Source of the DNA: Lactobacillus jensenii DSM 20557
GTDB lineage: Bacteria; Bacillota; Bacilli; Lactobacillales; Lactobacillaceae
Direction of reading: 5' to 3'
Length of the DNA: 64,000 bases
Assembly: GCF_001436455.1 (NCBI RefSeq)
Contig: NZ_AYYU01000003.1
Span: 40,472 to 104,471 of the forward strand
Part shown: positions 1-7,230 of the stretch, in pieces
Numbering within the stretch: position 1 is the stretch's first letter
Layout of the letters: each line of letters begins with the position of its first letter
Translations under genes and position numbers: made by a program
The notes under the pieces: generated by a model
The model's input: the letters and a program-made list of their open reading frames with translations, nothing else
Databases searched by the model: none
Told to the model about the DNA's origin: nothing

Positions 1-769
1 AATGACTTCAACTGGAGATTATTTCTTCTTTAACAAGGGATTAAATTTGGCTAGTCGTAATTTAGATTGGTATAAAGTTTATCCACATGGGTTAGAAGTT
101 GAACCTGGAATTGCTAAACTTACAACTTATTCAACAAAAGAAGCAAGTGATATGGGGGCAATTTTTATTAATCGGGCTGGTAATAGAATTGTAAATGAAT
201 CAGATCCATACACTCATTTTAGAGATGCAATTGCTGCTCAAAAAGATCAGATAGCTTTTGTTCTTATGGATCAAAGAATTTGGAACAGATTTTATGAATT
301 AATGCTTAAATATGGTTTTACTGCTGATGAAATTAGTCATTATTTTGCACTTGATGGCAAACAAAGCCCAATTTTAGTAAAAGGCACTCTTGAAACCGTA
401 GCTAATAAAGCTGGTATTAATTTTGAAAATTTACAGCATACTTTATCTAATTATCAAAATTATGCCAAAAATGGCAAAGATCCTGAGTTCGGACGTGAAG
501 CAAAATTTATGCATGAATATTCAGGTGATACTTACTACGTTATTGAACAAAAACTTCGCTTCTGTACAACTTTAGGTGGGTATGAAACTAATAGCCAAAT
601 GCAATTATTAAATAATGATATGAAGCCAGTGGCTAATTATTATGCAGCTGGTGAAGTAATTGGTGGTGCCAATGGTCATGACTCTATGCCAAGTATGATG
701 AATTCATGGAGTTATGCTTCAGGCTTTTTAGCTGGAACTAATGCCAGCGACAATTGTAATAATCGATAA
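1..769 (+). CDS. Fumarate reductase-like FAD flavoprotein, C-terminal part
   Basis: The gene is cut by the window's left edge; only about the last 255 residues are visible. They match the C-terminal part of the fumarate reductase/flavocytochrome c/urocanate reductase flavoprotein family. Visible motifs are NRAGNRIVNES (helical cap region, near residue 57 of the visible part) and AAGEVIGGANGHDSMPS near the end, the FAD-binding strand that follows the capping domain. Members reduce activated double bonds (fumarate, urocanate, cinnamates, enones) using FADH2. The N-terminal FAD fold and any FMN-binding domain lie outside the window, so the substrate cannot be read. It converges on a LysR gene and neighbours a quinate/shikimate operon, so an unsaturated acid substrate is possible, which is inference. 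A terminator follows directly. Confidence 0.85.
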   Translation, partial: MTSTGDYFFFNKGLNLASRNLDWYKVYPHGLEVEPGIAKLTTYSTKEASDMGAIFINRAGNRIVNESDPYTHFRDAIAAQKDQIAFVLMDQRIWNRFYELMLKYGFTADEISHYFALDGKQSPILVKGTLETVANKAGINFENLQHTLSNYQNYAKNGKDPEFGREAKFMHEYSGDTYYVIEQKLRFCTTLGGYETNSQMQLLNNDMKPVANYYAAGEVIGGANGHDSMPSMMNSWSYASGFLAGTNASDNCNNR

Positions 770-818
770 AAAATAAGCTATTTTTATCCTTTAGGAGATA
801 AGAATAGCTTATTTTTTA
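769..818. terminator. Bidirectional intrinsic terminator
   Basis: Arms AAATAAGCTATT (771-782) and AATAGCTTATTT (803-814) pair perfectly, with T-runs on both strands. It lies between the convergent flavoprotein and LysR genes. Confidence 0.8.
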
Positions 819-1736
819 AATCGTAGTATTTTTCTCGTTAAAACTATTTCGACAATATTTTTCAGCGTAACTTTGAAAACGTTGCACAACTGGTGGTAAA
901 AAATGATTTGCTTTAGTAATTGCATAAATTGGGTGCACTACTGCTTTATCTTTAATAGGCAATAATTTCACTATCCCACTACTTAATTGTGACATATGTG
1001 GTACAATTGCAACCCCAAAGTTATAACGAACAAATCCTAAGACTGAGTGGTCTTCCTGAACTTCGACAGCTACTTTGGGTTTTATGTTTGCTTGATCGAA
1101 TATTTTTTTGAGGAAAATTCCTAAGCCACTATTACGCTGATAAAGGACCATAGGATATTTAGCTAATTCGGAAAGAGTAACTTCATCTTTTTTAGCTAGA
1201 GGATGGTTAAAAGGAACAGCAGCTAATAATTCTTGATTTACTAGATGAAATTGATTAACTTGCGCTACTAGAGCAGGGGTTGTAGCTTTAGAAGCAAATA
1301 CTAAATCGAGTTTTTCTTCTAGTAATTCTTCAATTAATTTATCTGTAATATCTTGGCTATACGAAAAAGTGATTTTCTTAGCAGTTGGATCATTTTTAAA
1401 GGTTGAAACTAACTCAGGTACTAGGTCTTGGCCCATAGTATAAGTAAATCCTAAATGAATATGTCCTTGATTAATGTCATGTAATTCTGCAACGTATTCA
1501 TTACCTTTTTTTAAGGCATCTAGGCTCGCTTCTACGTGCTTTAAATAGATGCGACCGTAATTGGTTAACTTAATATTACGACCTTCTTTTTCAAATAATG
1601 GCACTCCTAATTCATCTTCAATACTGTTAATTGCGTATGAAAGAGAAGGTTGGGAGATACCTAAAGATTCTGCAGCTCGTGCCATGTGTTCAGTATGAGC
1701 TAATTCTACAAAGAATTCCAAGTGTCTTAGATTCAT
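816..1736 (-). CDS. LysR-family transcriptional regulator (first of two)
   Basis: LysR regulator of 306 residues. The N-terminal winged helix-turn-helix (about 1-60) contains the typical ARAAESLGISQPSLSYAI stretch, followed by a linker helix and a periplasmic-binding-like effector domain (about 90-295). I start it at the ATG at 1734-1736 because GAGGAG lies 8 bases upstream; an upstream in-frame TTG would lie inside that site. It is transcribed divergently from the ydiB-MFS-aroD operon, the usual arrangement for a LysR regulator controlling its neighbour. A second LysR with an almost identical DNA-binding domain lies at 4822-5730. Its effector may be quinate or shikimate, or the flavoprotein's substrate; both are inference. 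Confidence 0.9.
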   Translation of the reverse strand: MNLRHLEFFVELAHTEHMARAAESLGISQPSLSYAINSIEDELGVPLFEKEGRNIKLTNYGRIYLKHVEASLDALKKGNEYVAELHDINQGHIHLGFTYTMGQDLVPELVSTFKNDPTAKKITFSYSQDITDKLIEELLEEKLDLVFASKATTPALVAQVNQFHLVNQELLAAVPFNHPLAKKDEVTLSELAKYPMVLYQRNSGLGIFLKKIFDQANIKPKVAVEVQEDHSVLGFVRYNFGVAIVPHMSQLSSGIVKLLPIKDKAVVHPIYAITKANHFLPPVVQRFQSYAEKYCRNSFNEKNTTI

Positions 1737-1817
1737 AAAATTTCTCCTCAAATTTACAGGATAAATAATAAACTGTCTTTATTGATAAATCGAACTAGTT
1801 TTATTTATTGCTTACTT

Positions 1818-1831
1818 TGAAAACGATACCA
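1818..1831 (+). promoter_or_regulatory. cre-like site upstream of ydiB
   Basis: TGAAAACGATACCA fits the CcpA consensus TGWAANCGNTNWCA except at one position. It lies 55 bases before the ydiB start, in the divergent region shared with LysR, and suggests carbon catabolite control of the operon. Not tested beyond this match. Confidence 0.5.
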
Positions 1832-1886
1832 TAAAAGGTGAATTGAGAACATATTAACAAAGATTTTTATTAAGGAGATTTTAATT

Positions 1887-2810
1887 ATGACAAATAAAAT
1901 AACTGGTGTAAATGGTCCTATTAATGGTTGGCTTGATGGTCATACCTACTTAATTGGTTTGATGGCTTACCCAATTCGCCACTCAATGTCTCCAACAATG
2001 CACAATAATGCTTTTGCAAAATTAGGTTTAAATTTTACCTACCTTTGCTTTGAAATTGATAACAAGAAGTTACCTAAGGCAGTTGAAGCTATTAGAACTT
2101 TGGATATGCGTGGTTCAAATGTTTCTATGCCTAATAAAAAAGAAGTTATAAAGTACTTGGATAAATTATCTCCTGCTTCAGAAATGTGTGATGCTGTAAA
2201 CACTATTGTTAACGATAATGGTGTTTTAACTGGTTACACTACTGACGGAATTGGCTTTATGAAGAGCTTGGAAGATGAAGGTATTGATATTCGCGGCAAG
2301 AAGATGTGTTTAGCTGGTGCTGGCGGTGCCGCCACTCCAATTGCTGTTCAAGCTGCTCTTGATGGTGTTAGTGAAATTGAAATTTTTAACCTTAACGATG
2401 ATAAATGGGCTCAAGCTGAAAAGAATGTTAAGACAATCAATGAAAAGACTAACTGTAAGGCTAGTTTGCACCACTTGGAAGACAAAGATGACTTCAAGCG
2501 CGCCATTAGTGAATGCGACATCTATTGTGATGCAACAGGTGTTGGGATGAAGCCTCTTGAAGATATGACTTTAGTTGAAGATCCTAGTTGGTTCCACGAA
2601 GATATGACTGTCTTTGACACAGTTTATGCTCCAAGAACTACTAAGCTAATGAAAGTTGCTCAAAAAGCTGGTGTAAAACATGTCTTAAATGGTATCGGCA
2701 TGATGATTGAACAGGGTGTTGCCGCATTCAAACTTTGGACTGGTAAAGATATGCCAACTGATTATATTCGTGAAGTTATTTTTGAAAATGATGCTAAAGA
2801 TAATAAGTAA
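1887..2810 (+). CDS. ydiB: Quinate/shikimate dehydrogenase, YdiB type
   Basis: NAD(P)-dependent dehydrogenase of the shikimate dehydrogenase family, 307 residues. The substrate domain has RHSMSPTMHN (31-40; serines binding the carboxylate), SMPNKK with the catalytic Lys84, Asn105 and the partner Asp120 in TTDG. The Rossmann loop GAGGAA is at 144-149. GLMAYPIRHS, MRGSNVSMPNK, GVGMKPLE and LWTGKD are hallmarks of the Escherichia coli YdiB branch rather than biosynthetic AroE. YdiB interconverts quinate/dehydroquinate and shikimate/dehydroshikimate. It is first in an operon with an MFS carrier and a type I dehydroquinase, so a catabolic or redox-sink role is likelier than aromatic amino-acid synthesis. 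The site AAGGAG precedes the start. Confidence 0.9.
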   Translation: MTNKITGVNGPINGWLDGHTYLIGLMAYPIRHSMSPTMHNNAFAKLGLNFTYLCFEIDNKKLPKAVEAIRTLDMRGSNVSMPNKKEVIKYLDKLSPASEMCDAVNTIVNDNGVLTGYTTDGIGFMKSLEDEGIDIRGKKMCLAGAGGAATPIAVQAALDGVSEIEIFNLNDDKWAQAEKNVKTINEKTNCKASLHHLEDKDDFKRAISECDIYCDATGVGMKPLEDMTLVEDPSWFHEDMTVFDTVYAPRTTKLMKVAQKAGVKHVLNGIGMMIEQGVAAFKLWTGKDMPTDYIREVIFENDAKDNK

Positions 2811-2849
2811 AAGTTATTAGTTTTTAACTAAGTAGATTTGGGGATAGTT

Positions 2850-4037
2850 ATGAAGAACAAATATACACCTACGGCTCTAGCGCTTTATTTCAATTATTTT
2901 GTTCATGGGATGGGCGTTATTATCTTGTCTCAAAATGCAGCTAATTTGGCTCACCAATGGGGAACTACGGAAACCGGTGCTCTTGCAGTAGTTTCTTCAC
3001 TAGGAATTGGGCGGATTATAAATCTTTTAGTTTCAGGGGTGTTATCTGATAAATTTGGAAGAAAGCCATTTGTTCAATTAGGAATTGTTACTTATTTTAT
3101 TTTTTTTGTTGGCATTTTGATATCACCGAATACAGTTATTGCGTATATTCTAGGAATTTTAGCAGGTATGGCTAATTCATTCCTTGATACAGGTACTTAT
3201 CCAGGTTTGATGGAAATTTATCCAAATTCTAAAGGAACTTCTAATGTTGTATTAAAGGCATTCATTAGTGCAGGGCAATTTTTCTTGCCATTTATTGTCA
3301 GCTTTTTAGCAGCTACACATATGTGGTATGGATGGTCATTTTTAATTCCAGCTACTATTTTGGTTATTACTTTTCTTTATTTCATGTTTGGTGGGGCTTT
3401 TCCGGATTCGAATTCAACTAGTAAAACTGTTGAAGAAAAGATAACCAATAATAATGTGAAAACTAATTTATGGTTAGATGGTACTTTATTTATTATTTAT
3501 GGATATATTTCACAAGCAACCTTTTATTTGGTAAGTCAAATGCTTACACAATATGGTCAAAAAATAGGTAATCTTCCGCAAGTAGCAGCTCATTCATTAG
3601 TTAGTTGGTATTCTTTAGGTTCAATTATTTGTGTATTAACTACAGCTGCTTTGGGTAAGAAGTTCAGTGAAATTCAATTTGTTCCTGTTTATACTTTAGG
3701 TGCATTTATTTCATTGGGGTTAATGTGGATTTACCCAACTAATGCAAATTTGATGATTATTTTATCACTATTAGTCGGATTTTTTGCAGCGGGTGGTGTA
3801 ATGCAATTGGCATTAACAGTCATGGCTGAATTCTTCCCTGCAGGTAAAGGAACAGTTACAGGCTTCTTTTATACAGCAGGCTCAATCGCATCGTTTACGA
3901 TACCTTTAGCAATTAATTGGATTGGAAACATGCGAAATGTAATGCTTTTTGATGTAATTATTGCATTAATTGGATTTATTGATACGAGTTTAATTGCTAT
4001 GCGATACAAAAAAATGTTTGGTAAATTAGGAAAGTAG
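2850..4037 (+). CDS. MFS transporter, YdiN/YdiM-like
   Basis: Major facilitator of 395 residues with about 12 hydrophobic segments and the loop 2-3 signature GVLSDKFGRK (about residues 58-67). The sequence resembles E. coli YdiN along its length (for example NYFVHGMGVI, MANSFLDTGTYPGLME and AAGGVMQLALTVMAEFFP). YdiN is encoded beside ydiB and aroD in E. coli, and the same three functions are adjacent here. The cargo is probably quinate, shikimate or a related hydroxy acid; this is inference from context. The start is the ATG at 2850 after GGGG; an upstream TTG has no ribosome binding site. It sits 39 bases after ydiB and 8 bases before aroD. Confidence 0.85.
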   Translation: MKNKYTPTALALYFNYFVHGMGVIILSQNAANLAHQWGTTETGALAVVSSLGIGRIINLLVSGVLSDKFGRKPFVQLGIVTYFIFFVGILISPNTVIAYILGILAGMANSFLDTGTYPGLMEIYPNSKGTSNVVLKAFISAGQFFLPFIVSFLAATHMWYGWSFLIPATILVITFLYFMFGGAFPDSNSTSKTVEEKITNNNVKTNLWLDGTLFIIYGYISQATFYLVSQMLTQYGQKIGNLPQVAAHSLVSWYSLGSIICVLTTAALGKKFSEIQFVPVYTLGAFISLGLMWIYPTNANLMIILSLLVGFFAAGGVMQLALTVMAEFFPAGKGTVTGFFYTAGSIASFTIPLAINWIGNMRNVMLFDVIIALIGFIDTSLIAMRYKKMFGKLGK

Positions 4038-4045
4038 GAAGTATT

Positions 4046-4804
4046 ATGGCGACTGTGAAAATTAGGAATCTAGTTTTAGGTGAAGGATTACCTAAAATAG
4101 CTGTACCTAATGTCGGAAAAACAAGAGAAGAAATTATATCTGCAGCTAAAGAAATTATACAGGCTAAGCCAGATTTGATGGAGTGGCGGATTGATTATTT
4201 TGAAGCAGGTATAAATAATTTTGATGAATTAAAAAAGGTAGCCCAAGAACTTCGTAAGGTTATGGAAGAAATACCTATTTTAATAACTTTCAGAACCAAA
4301 AATGAAGGAGGAGTGTTATCATTACCTGAAGAAAGGTATTTATCTTTACTTGATCAAATTATTGTAAATAGACTAGGTGATGCTATTGATATTGAACTTT
4401 TTCACAATGAAGATACAATTAAAGGATTAGTTGAAAAGGCGCATCAATATAATGTGATTGTTGTTATGAGTAATCATGATTTTGATAAAGTGCCAAGCAA
4501 AGATATAATTGAATTTAGATTGAAAAAGATGGCCGAATTAGGTGCGGATATCCCTAAATTTGCTTGTATGCCACATTCAAGCATGGATGTTTTGACTTTA
4601 TTGATGGCTACTACAGTTGTAAATGAAAATATTTCTAACCCTATCATTACAATGGCAATGGGAGATTTAGGAAAAGTTAGTCGGATAGCTGGACAAGTAT
4701 TTGGATCAAGTTTATCATTTGGAGCTGTTGGTCAGACATCCGCTCCAGGTCAATTATCTATTTCTGATTTAAGAAATGCTGAGAAGTACTTAGAATTACA
4801 TTGA
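4046..4804 (+). CDS. aroD: 3-dehydroquinate dehydratase, type I
   Basis: Class I dehydroquinase, 252 residues, the usual TIM-barrel length. It dehydrates 3-dehydroquinate to 3-dehydroshikimate through a Schiff base. Catalytic residues align with the Salmonella enzyme: Glu46 and Arg48 (MEWRID), Arg83 (TFR), His144 (SNHDF), Schiff-base Lys171 (PKFACMP), Arg213, Ser232 and Gln236 (SAPGQ). With YdiB it would connect quinate, dehydroquinate, dehydroshikimate and shikimate. No other aromatic-pathway gene is present in the window, which fits an uptake and conversion module. It is last in its operon and is followed at once by a strong hairpin. Confidence 0.95.
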   Translation: MATVKIRNLVLGEGLPKIAVPNVGKTREEIISAAKEIIQAKPDLMEWRIDYFEAGINNFDELKKVAQELRKVMEEIPILITFRTKNEGGVLSLPEERYLSLLDQIIVNRLGDAIDIELFHNEDTIKGLVEKAHQYNVIVVMSNHDFDKVPSKDIIEFRLKKMAELGADIPKFACMPHSSMDVLTLLMATTVVNENISNPIITMAMGDLGKVSRIAGQVFGSSLSFGAVGQTSAPGQLSISDLRNAEKYLELH

Positions 4805-4811
4805 TATGTAT

Positions 4812-4850
4812 CAAAAAACCGTTAAAGCAATGCTTTAACGGTTTTATTTT
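4812..4850. terminator. Bidirectional terminator after aroD
   Basis: Perfect arms CCGTTAAAGCA (4819-4829) and TGCTTTAACGG (4831-4841), flanked by A- and T-runs. It also contains the last codons and stop of the convergent LysR gene. Confidence 0.9.
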
Positions 4851-5730
4851 TATTTTTTATAATAGTTTTTAATATAAGTAAGTAGTCGTTGGGTTGCAGG
4901 AGATAAGAAATGATTTTTTTAGTTGCTACATAAACTGGATTGATAGCAGCTTTACTGTCAATTTCCAGGAATTTTATTTCCTTTTGGTTAATTAAATTAC
5001 TCTTAGGAACAATTGCTACCCCAAAGTCTGAATTTACAAAATTCATAATAGGTGCTGTATCTGCTAAGACCATTGAAATGTTAGGTTCAATTCCAGCTCT
5101 TTCAAAGAAAGTATCAATATTTTGTCTTAAGCAGTTAATGTGAGGATAGGTAATTAATGGATAAGAAGCTAAATCATTTACGCTAATTTTATCTTGCTTA
5201 GCTAAAGGACTATTGATAGAAACGGCTAAATATAGCTTTTGATCAAATAAATGAGTTAGATTTACAGATTCTAAGTCATCAGGATTAGCTACAATGGCTA
5301 AATCAACTTTTTCACTCAATAGTTTTTGGATGATAACTGAAGTAACATCTTGCTCAAAGTAGAAGTTAAGATGTTGTTCAGGATTTTCATGTTTAAAAGC
5401 ATTTACTAATACAGGTGCGATTTCTCTAGCTGCAGATGAAAAGCCAAATCTAACAGTTCCGCTATTAGTATCTACTAATTCACTGATATAAGTGTTTCCT
5501 TTACTGAAATCAGCTAAACCCGCTTTAACATATCTAAGATATATTTTTCCATATTTACTTAACTTTATATTACGTCCATCTTTTTCAAATAATGGAACAC
5601 CTAATTCTTTTTCAATGCTACTAATTGCATATGACAAAGATGGTTGTGTTATTCCTAAATTTTCAGCAGCCTTTGCCATATGTTCAGTATGTGCAAGTTC
5701 GACAAAAAATTCTAGGTGACGTAAATTCAT
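4822..5730 (-). CDS. LysR-family transcriptional regulator (second of two)
   Basis: LysR regulator of 302 residues. Its first 60 residues differ from the LysR at 816-1736 at only about a dozen positions (same MNLRHLEFFVELAHTEHMA start), while the effector domain is more diverged. The two genes bracket the ydiB operon and probably arose by duplication. Nearly identical recognition helices imply overlapping DNA targets; different effector domains suggest different inducers. Both points are inference. The coding end runs into the shared terminator hairpin, so its last residues (KTVKALL) are encoded by the stem. Confidence 0.9.
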   Translation of the reverse strand: MNLRHLEFFVELAHTEHMAKAAENLGITQPSLSYAISSIEKELGVPLFEKDGRNIKLSKYGKIYLRYVKAGLADFSKGNTYISELVDTNSGTVRFGFSSAAREIAPVLVNAFKHENPEQHLNFYFEQDVTSVIIQKLLSEKVDLAIVANPDDLESVNLTHLFDQKLYLAVSINSPLAKQDKISVNDLASYPLITYPHINCLRQNIDTFFERAGIEPNISMVLADTAPIMNFVNSDFGVAIVPKSNLINQKEIKFLEIDSKAAINPVYVATKKIISYLLQPNDYLLILKTIIKNKNKTVKALL

Positions 5731-5837
5731 TGAAAAAATCCACTCTTTCTTTAAAATCCCTCATGCCCTCTCTATGAATATAAAATAAAATAACAAATTA
5801 TGCAATAGTGTTATGTTAAAATAACAAAAAATGTTTA

Positions 5838-5884
5838 TTAAAAAAGCTAGTTCTATAACTATATTGATAGAACTAGCTTTTAAC
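5838..5884 (-). terminator. Terminator of the L,D-transpeptidase gene
   Basis: Arms AAAAGCTAGTTCTAT (5842-5856) and ATAGAACTAGCTTTT (5867-5881) are perfect complements with a 10-base loop. On the minus strand a T-run follows. Confidence 0.85.
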
Positions 5885-5889
5885 TTAAT

Positions 5890-7104
5890 TTATTTATCAT
5901 AAACAATTACTGGCTCATGCATTTCAACTGCATCCCAGACCTTTTTTATTTCACTAGGACGGATATTAACACAACCATGAGATCCACCTTTTAGATATGC
6001 AGTCTTTGACCAATCAGTTCTCCAGCTGGCATCGTGTAATCCACAACCAGTTAAAGTAAATGGCATCCAGTAATTTACTTTTGATGAATAACTCGAGCCA
6101 TCATCATTAGTACCCCTTAAGATACTTGGTGATTGTTTATATTCGATATACCAAACACCAGTTGGAGTAGCATCAGAAGAACCAGAACTAGTTTGCGCTG
6201 TTCCAGTTACAACATCATTCAAGGTTACAGCTACAGAGCCATTCTTAATTACCCATAATTTTTGTTCTTTAATAGAAACAACTACGTAATTTTTACCAAG
6301 ACCATTATTTATTGTGGTATAACCTGTTCCGTAGGTACTATAGCCTTTACCGTAAATGTAATTAGCACCATCTACAGTAGCTGTATCACTACCTAAAGCT
6401 TTTTCAATAGCAGGAATGGCTGTTTTATTATTAATAGCCCAACCATATGACTTATTAGTGACATTAATCGTACTTCCGTTAGGGGTTGTAAATGAATATG
6501 ATTTATCTAAAGTAGATACTTCAGAATTGATTTTTGCCAATTTAGCGGACAAAGTAGAAGTATCAGTGAAGTGGAATTGTCCACCATAGTACCTAACTGT
6601 TTTAAATAATTTTTTAGCTTCAAGTGTGAAAGTTTTTCCGCCAACTTTGTATGTTGTTTTAGCATTATAAAAATTAGCTAATTTCTTTTTTGCTTCTTTT
6701 AAAGTGCTATCCGCAAAATTCCATTTTTTGTCAGATGGAAAAGCAGTGTGTTGCTTTTTGAAGTACTTAGTAATTTCTTTTTTATCTGTTACTTGTACTC
6801 CATCTAATTTCATACTAGTGATTTTTCCATCAGTCATTGTTGCAGCTGTTTTCGCATTTTTATTGATCTTAGTAACAGCTTGATTGATTGTTAAACCACC
6901 AACTTTGATACCAAATATTTTAACGTTTTTATTAAAGTGTTTACTTGTGTATCGTAATGTAGCTTGACGCTGAGCTTCTAAGTGATTGTGGTAAATAAAT
7001 CCACCAGCTAAAGATAGAAGGATAATTGCAGAAAAAAGTGTAATAAGTACTTTGTTATTCTTAAACCAATTATCAGCTACAGTTTTTGAATGTTTTCCAG
7101 TCAA
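5890..7104 (-). CDS. L,D-transpeptidase (YkuD family)
   Basis: Membrane-anchored wall enzyme of about 404 residues. One transmembrane segment near residues 19-38 is followed by a linker, a YkuD-associated peptidoglycan-binding region with the motif FTTPNGSTINV, and a C-terminal YkuD domain. The catalytic motif GSHGCVNIR holds the active Cys, 26 residues from the end, and CGLHDASW lies upstream. Such enzymes form 3-3 crosslinks or attach proteins to the wall by cutting tetrapeptide stems. The start is uncertain. A GTG at 7119 has no upstream ribosome binding site, whereas AGGTGG lies 11 bases before the TTG at 7104, which I prefer. It is monocistronic with its own terminator. Confidence 0.88.
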   Translation of the reverse strand: MTGKHSKTVADNWFKNNKVLITLFSAIILLSLAGGFIYHNHLEAQRQATLRYTSKHFNKNVKIFGIKVGGLTINQAVTKINKNAKTAATMTDGKITSMKLDGVQVTDKKEITKYFKKQHTAFPSDKKWNFADSTLKEAKKKLANFYNAKTTYKVGGKTFTLEAKKLFKTVRYYGGQFHFTDTSTLSAKLAKINSEVSTLDKSYSFTTPNGSTINVTNKSYGWAINNKTAIPAIEKALGSDTATVDGANYIYGKGYSTYGTGYTTINNGLGKNYVVVSIKEQKLWVIKNGSVAVTLNDVVTGTAQTSSGSSDATPTGVWYIEYKQSPSILRGTNDDGSSYSSKVNYWMPFTLTGCGLHDASWRTDWSKTAYLKGGSHGCVNIRPSEIKKVWDAVEMHEPVIVYDK

Positions 7105-7230
7105 AATCTTTTTCGCCACCTATTTAAATTTGTATATATTTTATCAAAAAAAGCAAACTATTGCTAAAATGTTGCACTTTTTTGGTATTATCTAAGTAAT
7201 AGCTTTTTATTAAGTTAAGGAGAAAAAATA

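Noticed and set aside
1887..4804. Reading the operon as aromatic amino acid biosynthesis
   Set aside because: YdiB- and YdiN-type sequences, an MFS carrier and the absence of aroA, aroB, aroC or aroK nearby fit substrate uptake and conversion instead.
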